From Blastocystis sp. Blastoise (Eukaryota; Sar; Bigyra; Opalinata; Blastocystidae): 64,000 nucleotides of DNA. The stretch is from contig JBBPEB010000014.1 of assembly GCA_039096225.1 (NCBI GenBank), positions 632,501 to 696,500 on the forward strand, read 5' to 3'. Below, one piece after another: positions 44,956 to 55,619 of this stretch. The notes under the pieces were generated by a model. It did no database searches, was not told the origin of the DNA, and saw nothing but the letters and a program-made list of their open reading frames with translations. The first letter of the stretch is position 1; each line of letters starts with the position of its first letter. The position numbers were made by a program, and so were the translations under genes.

Positions 44956-46673
44956 AATAAAAGAATATAACTATATATATATAAATGGATATATATGTAT
45001 GTGCAGGAGCTTCAGCCGTTGAGTTTTGATCTTTTGCTTCTTCTTTGAGGTTATATAATGGTTTTAATATAGGATTGAAGGAAGGAGTATCCTTATAATG
45101 AGTACCACGAGATCTATATAATATATATTCATTGATTTATATTGATTTATATTGATTTATATTGATTTATATTGATTTATATTGATTTATATTGATTTAT
45201 ATTGATTTATATACATATAACAATAAAAAAATGAATAAGTATGATAATATATTACAATAATTACAATAATGATAAGAATAACAAAATAAAACGTTTCAGA
45301 AACTGTATAAAACATATATATATATATACTTGCAATTATAGGGTAATAAGAATTCTTTTTCAGGTTTCACTTTAATAACGGAATCTTCTTCTACTCCTAC
45401 TCGAACTAATACATTTATGTCTCCATTCTCCAGTTTCTCCATTCCGATGACGCATCCTCCTACCCATTTCGATTGTATACATACATCAACTGGAGTATTA
45501 TATTGTATATTCTCAATCCATAATTTATAACCCTATATATATATAGGGTTATATAGTTATTCAATTATTATAAAATAAAAATAATGGATGAATTTAGTTT
45601 AACTAATAGTTATATATATACAGGTAATAGTGAATCATTATCAATATTCACTTTAATTGCAGGATCATTACTTGGTATTTTATATTTTTTGGTCTCATTT
45701 AATACACTTTGTACATAAAACTATATATAATAATATATAATATATAATAAACAACATTAAAAAGAAAGATATATAAATTTGATGCATAAAAAAAATATAT
45801 ATATATAAGTTAAATAGTATTATCTATTATTTAAAATGAATCAAAATATATATATATATATATATATATACGCTTTCTTTATCCATCTTATATATATTAT
45901 ATTCTTGAGATGAGTAAGTAAGATGGCATCCAACAGAAAGAAGAGGAATCAAAGAATCTATATATTTTAATTATATATATAATTTTAAAATCATTCTTTT
46001 TAAATAATAATAATTAAATAAAGTATCACTAATATAAATAATTAATATATAATAGACAATAAAAATGATTCTATACTTCGATCCGCTTGACCATAATCGA
46101 AAATATATAAAGAATTTCCGGAGCTATAATAGAAAACAATAAGAATCAGTAAAAAAATAAAAAAATAATAATAATAATTATATAATATATAATATATAAT
46201 ATATACAATATATATATACAATAATAAATAAGAGAAATATTTAACGAGATGATCGACGTCCAGACCATGATTGTATCCTTGTTTGAGATTACGAATAATT
46301 GCGTAAATAAGATTGAAGATATCACTATATGACATATATATATAGAATATATTAAGAATTACTTTGTATTCGAAGATTTTTTAATTTTATCGTTCTTTTG
46401 GTATTGAAGCATTGAGATTAAGACTATAAAAATAATTTGATTCTTTGTTTAACATACCTTTTTCTATTCCATTATTCCAAAAATGTCTTGTAGCATCATT
46501 AGAAGTCTTGTACGAGAGAATTGTATTCATCAAACTTTGGATCTTATCCGTTGTGCCGCAGTCTATCATCCCATAATTATGATGTATATAAAAATAATAC
46601 TTGATTGAATAAAGTCTTCAACAATAGAATCAATGTCCTCAATAGTGATAGTTGAATCAGTTGAAGTATCCAT
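33708..46673 (-). CDS. Giant USP-family (USP9X/24/34-like) protein, predicted catalytically inactive
   Basis: The start is ATG 46673 (MDTSTDSTITIEDIDSIVEDF) and the stop TAA 33708 (ending GDEGEMIILEE). About 8.5 kb of exons encode a long alpha-helical N-terminal region, as in USP9X, USP24 and USP34. The USP fold follows at about 38105-36190. It comprises a Cys-box-like segment YIGLRG..EEHTDYLTCILQ, a QDA-box equivalent RKQDPAEYLLWF, a first CxxC (RCDRC) and a second CxxC (YPCESC) of the structural zinc site, LPETLIIKLDRFKVN, then the His-box-like RAVIVHEG....DGQYYFIYRE and finally SAYILIYE. Asp replaces the catalytic Cys and Gln replaces the catalytic His, while the fold residues are kept. 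That argues for a pseudo-deubiquitinase that may bind ubiquitin without cleaving. More helical exons follow to the C-terminus. More than 40 introns are likely and many joins are unchecked. Confidence 0.85.
35161..35214. repeat. (TA)n microsatellite in a USP-gene intron
   Basis: This TA run of about 54 bp immediately precedes the exon encoding GGQKTGLQKL-type sequence. A (TTA)n run lies at about 35423-35480 in the next intron. Confidence 0.85.
36868..36955. repeat. 20-bp tandem repeat (caataatatattcatataat) in a USP-gene intron
   Basis: There are about four copies. The same core word (ataatcaataatatatt) is repeated in the next intron upstream in the transcript (37057-37125). Confidence 0.8.
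37057..37125. repeat. 22-bp tandem repeat sharing its core with the neighbouring intron
   Basis: There are three copies of tataatcaataatatattta. The exon between the two repeats (about 36960-37047) encodes CESC and RPSSAHSNSIIQTLPETLII and is unique sequence. Confidence 0.8.
37380..37452. repeat. (TA)n microsatellite, about 72 bp, in a USP-gene intron
   Basis: This is an uninterrupted TA run beside the exon that encodes the RKQDPAEYLLWF segment. It ends in (TTA)n. Confidence 0.9.
40036..40212. repeat. 10-bp tandem repeat (aataatatat), about 17 copies, in a USP-gene intron
   Basis: Near-perfect 10-bp units make up most of this intron, with a few single-base variants (aataataaat, aataatataa). 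Confidence 0.9.
45131..45210. repeat. Perfect 10-bp tandem repeat (attgatttat), eight copies, in a USP-gene intron
   Basis: Eight identical copies run without interruption. Perfect identity suggests recent expansion. Confidence 0.95.
45340..45700 (-). other. Beta-rich segment resembling a Tudor/Agenet/MBT-like module in the USP-family protein
   Basis: The exons encode GYKLWIENIQYNTPVDVCIQ, then SKWVGGCVIGMEKLENGDIN, then VLVRVGVEEDSVIKVKPEKE. The D-V-x-x-x-x-K-W-x-x-x-x-V pattern followed by a short strand-turn-strand is typical of Tudor-like barrels ('DV.D...KW..A.V'). The assignment is by pattern only. Confidence 0.4.
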
Positions 46674-47106
46674 TGTGTAGCTTAGAACTTTTTATTACCA
46701 GAATGATATAATTTAGAAAGCACTCGAAGTAATATAACAAACGTTTAAATAAAAACTATTTTTGATAAAAAAAAACAATGATCTCCAATAACCCTGGTTT
46801 TTCTGTTTTTTGCTCTCTGTTTTTTAAAATAATTTCTTTTAAAAATGATATGTACATTGGGTATTTTTAAATGAATATGACGTCTAATAATCTATCGATA
46901 CTGTCAATAGTATATGGAAATGATTGTCCAGTTAAATATATGATCAAGAAAAGATTATAAGATTTCAATTTACAACATTGTTTCATTGTATTGTAGTTAG
47001 TATGATCAATTGTAACCAAGCAAGTTCCAGATTCTAGTCTAATGCTTTATAAATATATATATATTATAATTTCAAATTTTTTTGTAATTTTGTATCAACT
47101 ACTTTT
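46674..47106. other. Intergenic interval between the NUDIX gene and the USP-family gene
   Basis: About 430 bp lie between the USP start and the NUDIX stop. The stretch probably carries the USP promoter and the NUDIX 3' end. Nothing further was recognised. Confidence 0.5.
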
Positions 47107-48162
47107 TTATTCATTCAAAATGAAATCATTTATATCTGTACAGAGAAATGTGGCAAATACATACACATTATAAGCAACTAGATATCCCTCTTTTGCTTTT
47201 TCTATATTTAGAAAAGTGAGAAAAAAATGGAATATATGGATATTCATAATAAAAATACCTTCAATAACAGATTTCAAATCTTTTAATTTACAAATAATTG
47301 ACTTTATGCTTTCTGTTTCTTCTAAATGTGTTTTTACATTCTTATTACAAGCCTGATCTAAATCTACCTATATATGCATTTCTTTAATTATGATTATAGA
47401 TATTTATTTATATTTTGATTTAAATTAATTTTGTTATTTATATTAATTTATGTATATTTTTATTAATTTATTTATATTAATTTATTTATTTATTTATATT
47501 TATAATTCTCTATATATATTTATAATACTATATATACATTCATAATAACACATTTTAAAGACTCTGTACACATCCAGGGATTTGGCCAAAAAGAAAAAGG
47601 TAATGAATCTGACTATTAAAATAATATTTATTTTATCCTATATTATAAAATATATTTATACAACGTCGGGTTCACCTGTATATCCTGTTTCTTCAAATAA
47701 TTCACGTTTTGCAGTTTCAATTATAGACTCATTATCATCCATAAGACCTATTTATCATCATTTTTTTAATTCTATTAATAACTTAAAATAAATATACCAG
47801 CTGGAAACTCTATGCAATATCCTCCTAATGGTGGACGATAACTCATCTCAATCAAAATAGAATATTCATCTGAATGCTCAGAATGTAGAAGAGGTATTAT
47901 AATAACAGCTATCATAATTGTATGGTTTTACTTGTTAGATATATCTATAAATAATAAATATACCTTCATCCTTAGAAACCTTTGTTGTTCGCTGAATTGT
48001 TTCCCATTTCTATAAAATAAAGCATATATATTATTTCTAAGTCCACTATACAATAACTTTATTCATTTTATCGTTTGTTGCCGTAGTTATACCATATTTT
48101 AACCATTTTCCACTCCAAAGCCAATCTTCATTGTACTTAAAATCATTAAGAGACGTGTCCAT
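47107..48162 (-). CDS. NUDIX hydrolase, ADP-sugar pyrophosphatase (NUDT5-like)
   Basis: The protein likely hydrolyses ADP-ribose or related ADP-sugars to AMP plus sugar phosphate. The start is ATG 48162 (MDTSLNDFKYNEDWLWSGKW) and the stop TAA 47107 (ending DINDFILNE). The second and third exons give WETIQRTTK and AVIIIPLLHSEHSEYSILIE, then YRPPLGGYCIEFPAGLMDD. The complete NUDIX box is G-LMDDN-E-SIIETAK-REL-F-EE-T-GY (G-x5-E-x7-REUxEExGU), with all metal-binding residues present. The PAG preceding it and the Pro/Cys segment NPWMCTESLKC (compare SPAVC in ADPRases) support the NUDT5/ADPRase subfamily. The last exon, YLVAYNVYVFATFL, matches the closing helix. About six introns are present; the one after GEPDV is short and T-rich. 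Length, about 210 residues, is usual. Confidence 0.92.
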
Positions 48163-49598
48163 AACTTCTAGAGCACATAGATCAGCAAATTAAGAATTAA
48201 AATACGTTAAAAGAAGCACCTATCCAAAAAAATAAAAAGGAAAAACTGTGTTCGCCATATTATTTGATTATATCTGGTAGTATATCATATTATTTATTTA
48301 GGATACTTATTCTTATAAGGAAATATAATTTTTTATTTGATAACCGAACTTTTAACATTATATTTACTTAACAGATAATTTGATTATTTTTATATTGGTT
48401 TAAAAGAACGTTATGATCGCTTTTTTAATCATATTTTTAATTTTTGTGTTTATTTAATAAGATAGTGTCATGAATATCTGATTTATGGATTCATATGACA
48501 GATAAGATTTTGTTGTTATTATCTAAAACTTATTGTTAATAAAGTATGTCATTTTTCTTTGTATTTCATATCAATAAGTCAGAAAAATGCAACTTATTCA
48601 AAATATTCTGTCAGATTAACTCGTTCGAGTGTTTTTGATACTATATTAATTTCCCTCAATATTGTAAAATTCAAAAGATGCTACAAGATAATGTAAATAT
48701 TAATTCTTATTGAATTATCTATTGAAATCTCTTGCTTTCCTTCATTCTGAATTCTTTTAATATGAAGTTATGTATATAATTTTATTTTTATTCCAGAATG
48801 ATTTCATGTATCAAAATTCATAAAACATAATCAATTTTATTTTAAAAAAACAAATTATAGTCTTGGAAACAAACAATAAAGGTTCTAAAACAATGATTTT
48901 GCTTTTAACAATTTGTTGTTCTATCATAAATGCGAGTAACGCATTTCTAGCATTTGAAAATCCACTTAAAAAAACTAATTCATTTTATTCTAAGTTGCCC
49001 ATTCCTTTAATTATAGTTAATCTAAGTTATTTATACATTCCGAAATCATTGTTATTTACAAGTTTATTTAATACAGTCGATCATGAATAGCAAAGAATTT
49101 AATAATGGAAACCAAGTTGTGTTCCATATAAGTGAATTTCACTGGTTTAGACCTTTTTGTCCAATAAGAATGAGAGTACTAAGGAATACAAATATTTGTG
49201 AACATGATTTTTAAAATTAATAGTTATAGATCGTAGATAATATGGATTTATACTTGAAACTATTTTATTTTATTTGTTTATTTCTAAGGGAAAACAAAAA
49301 ACGAAAATATGAACAGGAAATATAGATAGTATAAGAAACACAATATTTTGTAGAAACAAGTCATGTACTAGAAATGATGTTTATAAAAAATCTAAAATAC
49401 ACGGGAGAAACGATGGTTTTCCGTGGTTTTCAATAAAACAAACTAGAATGATAAATTCTTTGGGGAATAATGAATTTATCAAAAAACATTGAAAAGGTTT
49501 TATCTTCCTATCTAGCATCTGTCTACAAAGTATTATATTGAATTCTCAAAGAGAAACATAGAGAAAAGAATATTAAGAATACTGTTATGTATTAAATA
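48163..49598. other. Divergent intergenic interval (about 1.4 kb) with one small candidate ORF
   Basis: This region separates the NUDIX (-) and AMN1-like (+) starts, so both promoters lie here. The sequence is less TA-repetitive than introns. It contains the small signal-peptide-like ORF at 48893-49090. No other feature was recognised. Confidence 0.5.
48893..49090 (+). CDS. Possible small secreted protein (65 aa), unassigned
   Basis: The ATG at 48893 encodes MILLLTICCSIINASNAFLA, which has the shape of a signal peptide: a short hydrophobic core, small residues and an S-N-A cleavage-like site. A 48-residue remainder ends FNTVDHE and TAG at 49088-49090. No introns, no similarity recognised, and the A/T-rich setting makes chance frames common. 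It is listed because of the signal-like start. Confidence 0.25.
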   Translation: MILLLTICCSIINASNAFLAFENPLKKTNSFYSKLPIPLIIVNLSYLYIPKSLLFTSLFNTVDHE

Positions 49599-51080
49599 AT
49601 GTCGTCAGAAGACAAAGTGCCTGATCTGTTCACCTATTGTGCTAATTTGGTTGTAGAAGATTGGGACAATAAGCATATGAAATTAATATTTGCTGAACAA
49701 ATCAAACAGTATTCTGTTATTTCTTTAGTCTTAAATTTCTTTATAGTTTGAAGCCACATATCGCTGAAGCTCTTTTGAATACATTCCGTAAGAAAGGAAA
49801 GGTACATATTGATGTCTATAATGATTTATTAATTATCAATTATTATTTATTTTTTAATTTAGTTAACAGATAGTGTATTTTGTCAATTGATTCCTTGTAT
49901 TCAGGATTCTATTGATATTTCTGGTTGTGATCATCTTCGAAAAGCTGCTATACGTCAAGTTTCATTTTATTGTCAGTCTCTTGTAAGTTTTTTTATAGTA
50001 TTTTTTTTTTAATTATTATGTATATATACATATATAGAGATCTATTAATTTTTCAGGATGTAAACAAGTTACAAATGGTTTAGTTCGTCAAATCCTTCAA
50101 GTAAGTTATTAATTATTATTATAAAATTATTTTTGTGGACTCATCCTAGAGTCTTATTTATATTAATAGTATTCTATACACTCTATATATTATTTTTCAT
50201 TATTATTTATATTGTGTACATATATATAGTGTTGTAGTCGTCTACATGTGCTTATTCTCACTGGATGTACACAAGTAACAGATTATGCATTCACTTCAGA
50301 TTCGTCACCTTTTACTCCACTTATTGGTCTTTATTCCTTGCGAGTATGTATAGTTAAGCTATTTATTGTTTTTATATTTATTGCTTTTGTTTTATTTTAT
50401 ATATATTATTTGTTTTTGTTTTTATTTTTGTTTATTATTTATTGTTTATTATTTATTATTTTTGATATGAATTTGATATAAATATGTTTATTCTATATCT
50501 TTTCTTTTTAGAGTAATAGTATAATAAATATATTATATATATATATGACTCTATAGATTTTATCCCTTGCTTATTGTCATCAACTGAGTGGGTTATTTAT
50601 TCCTTCGTTTGTTAAGGCATGCTATTATCTACATGAAATTAACTTAGAAGGATGTAGAGCTATTACGAATGATAATATTCAAGTAATATATATATATATA
50701 TATATTACTTATATTCTTCATATTTTTTATTTATTTCTTCTTTATGATATCTGTTTTTTAATGTATATATTCACATAAGTTCTTCTTTTTGTACACAATA
50801 TTTTTTAATCATTTTTAGTCACTATTTCCATAATTATAAATATATCTTATAATTCTTCTCTTCTAGAAACTGATTAGTTGTTATTCCTTTAAAGCAGTGA
50901 ATCTCTCAGGAGTGATCAATCTCCAGGATGATAGTATATCTATGCTACTTCATAACGATACCTCTTCTGTCTTAACACAATTATCTCTATCGTATATTAT
51001 TATAACATCAATATAGAATTTATCATTGACCATTTAGTTACAATATTTATTTATATTATTTATATATATATAAACTCTTA

Positions 51081-51129
<49 letters not shown>

Positions 51130-51303
51130 GTAAATATATCTTCAGATACCCTATCTACTGTTCTACCTCAACTTAAAAAGCTTAAAGTATATATAAATAA
51201 TTAATTTATTTTAATATAATATATCCTATAAATATATAGACATTAGAACTTGGTAATTGTGAACATCTCTCTGATTCTTTGCTTATAAATATTGTTAAAA
51301 GTA

Positions 51304-51339
<36 letters not shown>

Positions 51340-51794
51340 TTGTTCAAGACTTTCTTCCTTAGATATTAATAATTGTGGACTTCTTACAGATACAAGTATT
51401 CAATATGTATTATCGCACCTACAATTATCAGCTTTAAATGTATCCTACTGTAATCAATTAACAGGTATTTATTATCTTTATTCTGCTTTTATTTTTTATT
51501 ACACAAACTTTTTATGATTAATTATATATAACTTTATGTTTCTATTAGATGAAGCCTTTAAAACTGCTCAAGAACAAACATTGTCTTCTCTTCAATACTT
51601 AAAAATCACTTGGTGTACACAAGTTACAGACACTATTATAAATATACTACATACATATAAAAATCTAAAACAAGTATTATCTCTATTTCATATATATATA
51701 TAATATACTCTATTATTAGGTTTCTGTGAAAGGATGTAATTTACAAGAAGATGCACTTCAGTTAATTAGAAATCAAGGAATTAAATTAATATAA
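49599..51794 (+). CDS. AMN1/FBXL-type leucine-rich-repeat protein
   Basis: The start is ATG 49599 (MSSEDKVPDLFTYCANLVVED) and the stop TAA 51792-51794. About ten short exons are joined by GT-AG introns. After an N-terminal helical segment (LKPHIAEALLNTFRKKGKLTD), cysteine-containing LRRs of the FBXL/AMN1 type appear: VLILTGCTQVTDYAF, ILSLAYCHQLSG, EINLEGCRAITNDNI, AVNLSGVINLQDDSI, TLELGNCEHLSDSLL, SLDINNCGLLTDTSI, ALNVSYCNQLTDEAF and YLKITWCTQVTDTII. I saw no clear F-box, so it is closer to AMN1 or to an F-box protein whose F-box has diverged. The usual role is substrate recognition in SCF complexes or antagonism of mitotic exit. That role is inferred from the repeat type only. Confidence 0.85.
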
Positions 51795-52029
51795 AACAAT
51801 TTTTTATACTTGTCATTTATTATGGGGTTATTAACTTATTATTGTTTAAATATTCCTCCAATTGTTTGTTAATTTTTATTATCATATCCACACATATAAA
51901 TATCCTCAAGACTATTGTAATAATCATGCAATAAATATATATATATATAGTATATAGATGAAAAATAAACAAACGAACAAAACAACATATAGATCTTTTC
52001 GTGATACGGTGCAACTTCTACAAAATTGT

Positions 52030-52607
52030 TTATTCAGATTCATTTTCAACCTTACGGATATGAGCCCTATAGAATAAAAATTGAAAATAATAATCACATT
52101 AGATATTTAATAAAATATATATAAATCAATATATATATAGAGTGGCATCCTTGGCGTTGGTAACAGTGATGGAGAGTTCTTCAGCACGTTTTACGATTTC
52201 AACACGCTTTCTGGCAGAAACGCTGTGAGCGATTTCAGCACAGTAAGTTCTGTTGTGCATCATGAGGAGTTCTAAATCACGAACGTTATTAATGACGTAC
52301 TTTCTTAAACCGTTAGGAAGCATATGTCTGGTGAGTTTGTTGGAACCATAACCAATTCTGGGCATGGGGGTAGCACCTCGGAAACGACGTCTAGCACGAC
52401 AATCGATACCTTTAGGTTTACGCCAATGTTGATTAACAAATCATATAAATAAAATAGCAAAAAGAAAAGAAAAAAAGGAGATAAAAAAGGAATCATCAAA
52501 TAAAAACGTACATTCATTCTCTTGAATTTATCAGCTTGGAAACGAACCCACTTGTTCGTCTTCTTCTTAATAATGTTATATCTAACAAGAGGAGCAGCCT
52601 TCACCAT
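52030..52607 (-). CDS. RPL32: 60S ribosomal protein L32 (eL32)
   Basis: This is a structural protein of the large ribosomal subunit. Exon 1 (52607 to about 52514) encodes [20 protein letters not shown] and [10 protein letters not shown]. Exon 2 (about 52434-52160) encodes [20 protein letters not shown], then [20 protein letters not shown], the [30 protein letters not shown] block and ITVTNAK. Exon 3 (about 52068-52030) encodes [11 protein letters not shown], whose A-x-[IL]-R-x-x-E-N-E pattern matches the usual eL32 C-terminus. The protein aligns residue for residue with other eL32 across the exon 1/exon 2 junction. However, the intron 1 acceptor has no AG and intron 2 has no GT donor between the conserved codons. 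These are reported as separate features. Confidence 0.95.
52069..52158 (-). other. RPL32 intron 2 with no GT donor
   Basis: Exon 2 runs through ACCAACGCCAAGGATGCCACTCT and then into ATATATATATTG. The acceptor ...TTTTTATTCTATAG|GGCTCATATCC is canonical. In-frame solutions need an AT-AG intron (keeping DATL) or a GG-AG intron (joining NAK directly to AHIRK, the family-like reading). If no intron is removed, the protein would end ...[10 protein letters not shown] at a TGA. Confidence 0.5.
52435..52513 (-). other. RPL32 intron 1 with no AG acceptor (apparent GT...AAT)
   Basis: The donor is AAGAGAATGAAT|GTACGT on the minus strand. Reading continues in frame and at the conserved spacing only at ...TTTGTTAAT|CAACATTGGCGT (residues QHWR). 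No AG lies between the donor and this point at a usable position. The word AAT is repeated at both ends, so the exact cut is ambiguous. The intron interior is T-rich rather than TA-rich. Confidence 0.55.
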
Positions 52608-52811
52608 TTTTAAAAAGTAACAATTGAGTATGTGTAATTTTCTTAATGATCATATTGATAACGTAGCATAAGAATATAGCAAATAGAATAAGAATATATT
52701 CATACTTTTAATCAATAAAGTGATTTACCACGAAAGAAAATTACTCTAAAAAGTTGAAAAAGAAACAACTTGTATGTGGCAAAGAGACTTTTTTCATAAA
52801 CTCAAAATTTT

Positions 52812-54475
52812 ATGATGAACATGATCAAAGTTGAATCACTATACGCTCAACAATTCTATTCTCTTGGGAAAAGAGCAGAAAATGTGTAGACATTTGTGAA
52901 TAGAAAACGTCACGTTGTCAACAAAAGAATCATAAATATCATGGATGTTCTAAAACACATCACTTTACATAATTGTATGATAGTTTCACGGGGATTCCCT
53001 ATTATTTATTTTTACTTTTTTCTTGCATTTAATCCATGGATAGTGACGAGACCTACGAGTATTTTATTTGTTTATTATCTCCATTGCTTCTAATATCTAA
53101 TTTCTTGTTTCTTATAGAATAAAGAAGATTTGTCAATTAATTGAAAGACGATTAGCTGTTTTTAATTACTTGTATACTATCTACAACAACCATGATGCAT
53201 ATATTTTTAATTGCGTAAAGTTATCTTCTAAAGACTTTTTAATGGGCGATTATGCCTCTCATGAAGTGTATATATTGATTTAGATATTGAAAATGAATAT
53301 ATACATTTTCAATTCTACTTGAATCTACAATAATATTTTTTGTTTCTTGCTTCTATTTTTTTTTTTATTTATTTTTGTTTATTTTTATTTATTTTTGTTT
53401 ATTTTTGTCTCTATCTCTATTTATCTTACTTCATTATAGTTTATCTGGTTTGTATCTATTTTGCTACAGTCTTCATTCTCGATTAGAAAATACTTCTCCT
53501 CAAGAATTATTAAAGAATTTCTCTCAACTTTGTCTTGAATATGAATATTATATGGCATCACCAACTTTAAAGAAAATGAAAATGGTATACATGTTATTCA
53601 ATGGTTTATTTTTTTATTTTATTCATTTTATTTTATTTTATTTTATTTTATTTTAGTGTTTTATTGTTATTTTAGTGTTTTATTATTATTTTAGTATTTA
53701 TTTTAATATATTAAATTATATAGGTACGTGCCAAAGAATTTAGTGAAGTAAATTATCCCAAACTTTCTGGAGATTTTTGTATTTTTGAACCTCCTGTTCT
53801 TTTGAAATCAAAATCATGCATTGTCTATCAAGCATTTGAAGATCATATTGTAGTATATATATATTATATTATATTATATTATATTATATTATATTATATT
53901 ATATTATATTATATTATATTATATTATATTATATTATATTATATTATATATATATTATATTATATATATATTATATACTATTATATTATATTATTATATT
54001 ATATTATATTATCTCTATAGTCAATGAACTTAGACCCAAGTAGTGTAGTAGCCGCTCTCTTTGAAATCTTAATCACTTATTATAAAATATTTTCTTCTTT
54101 AGATTATACACAATTCCCTGAATTTGTAAAATATGTAGAATTTATTGACTCTCAAGTCTTTGTATATATATTTGTTTATTATTCTATGTTATTAGTTCTA
54201 TTTATCGAATTCATAAATATATTTTTATTAAATATATAGTTACTTATTTTATTATCTATATGTATTTTATTTCATTTTTAGAGACTTGTCAAAGGACTTA
54301 GTTCAAATATCACTCAAATAGCACAAATCGTATATATATATTTATATGTTTTACATAATCTATTCTCTCATCTATTTATTTTATATTATAGAAACTAAAA
54401 CAGTACTTTGAAGTATTTAATCCTTTTGTTACTCAATCTGATGCAGTTGACTGCTTTTTCCCTCAAAAACAATGA
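52812..54475 (+). CDS. Unassigned helical protein
   Basis: The start is ATG 52812 (or 52815; MMNMIKVESLYAQQFYSLGK). Its first intron runs from about 52891 to 53118, joining AEN to VIKKICQLIERRLAVFNYLY. The next exon ends DFLMGDYASHE. After a second intron come VLSGLYLFCYSLHSRLEN, TSPQELLKNFSQLCLEYEYY and MASPTLKKMKM. Then follow RAKEFSEVNYPKLSGDFCIF, SMNLDPSSVVAALFEILITY and RLVKGLSSNITQIAQ. The end is KLKQYFEVFNPFVTQSDAVD and CFFPQKQ, TGA 54473-54475. All five joins use GT-AG in consistent phase, so the gene model is solid. The protein (about 270 residues) is mostly helical and looks like a complex subunit, but I recognise no family. Its promoter is shared with, and divergent from, RPL32 (204 bp apart). 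Confidence 0.75.
53862..53950. repeat. 5-bp tandem repeat (TATAT/ATATT)n in an intron of the 52812 gene
   Basis: About 18 copies of a 5-bp unit fill the intron after AFEDHIV. Confidence 0.9.
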
Positions 54476-55619
54476 GTTATACATTTCTTTTTATTAGCTA
54501 TTTCTTTCTATTAGCTATTTTTTTATTTAATTTCTTTATAGTTTGCATTAGCTCTTTCTTTTCTTATATATTAGTATAACTTTTTATGTGTAGTGTATTC
54601 ACTTTTATTTGTATTATAAAATGAGATCATGAAATCGTTTCATTTTTTATCTTATGTATCCTATTTATGTCAATTGTCTTTCAATATAATTTTTTATTTA
54701 TTAATATTTTGTTTGATTTCTATTCAGATTACTACCTACATGTTTTAATGATTTATATTATATGTTCTTTGTTGACATGACTACTGTTTTCATTTTTTCA
54801 GAATTCTTTCCGTGAACCTTCTTCAATAAGACTTATTTATATTCTAAATCTATAACTATATATATATATTGAAAAGAATGTTTACATATCACAATTTGAA
54901 TCAACTTATATTGTTCATAATAAACCTAGATGTAATCACAAATCCCATGTAGTCATCGATAATTCATCAATATATTCATAAAAAATACATTTCATACTTT
55001 TTATTCAAATATTTAATATTTCAAAAAATTTAAGTGCTTTTATTAACTTTAAAAAATTTCGAATCTACATTACTCTATTTATTTATTAGCATTCAATGAA
55101 AAATGTTTTTTTAATGGATTTTATATCCATACAATGGTTTACATTCGTTTGAAGCCATTAAATGTGTGTTTATAAATACTCCATTATTGAATACATTTTT
55201 ATAATTGTATTTATTCATTTTATTTTTTAAAAATATGATACCCTATATGAATTAAAAATGATTTCATAAATTAATAACACATCTTAAGATAAAGATGTGG
55301 TTATTGCTACATCACTTAGAGTTTATTTTGAGTTTTAATATATTTATTTTGTATCATAAAAGAGATTGAAATATGGGACAACTATCTTAAACAATATAAC
55401 AACAAAATAAAATGAAGAATTCATTGCTTGAAGAAAAACAATAGGAAAATTTGATTAAATATGTAACTAAAATAAATATTTAATGTTAGAAAGAAAAAAT
55501 TATAAGTATGACAATAAACACATCAAAGAAACAACTAACATAATTGAAATATACGAATACCAGAAAGCACACAAATTATAGTAGGAAATAATAAAAAATT
55601 CATATATATATATATGGAA
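54476..55619. other. Convergent intergenic interval (about 1.1 kb)
   Basis: The two flanking genes end toward each other here. The sequence is A/T-rich with few long TA runs. No coding region, tRNA or structured RNA was recognised. Confidence 0.5.

Noticed and set aside
33708-46673. The USP-family region as two or more separate minus-strand genes
   Set aside because: There is no intergenic-like gap, internal start context or stop at a conserved place. The exon-intron rhythm is continuous, and the total size and domain order fit USP9X/24/34-type proteins. It cannot be fully excluded without transcripts.
47582-47791. + strand frame within the NUDIX gene
   Set aside because: It is antisense to the exon carrying NPWMCTESLKC and the NUDIX box, both of which match the ADPRase family on the minus strand.
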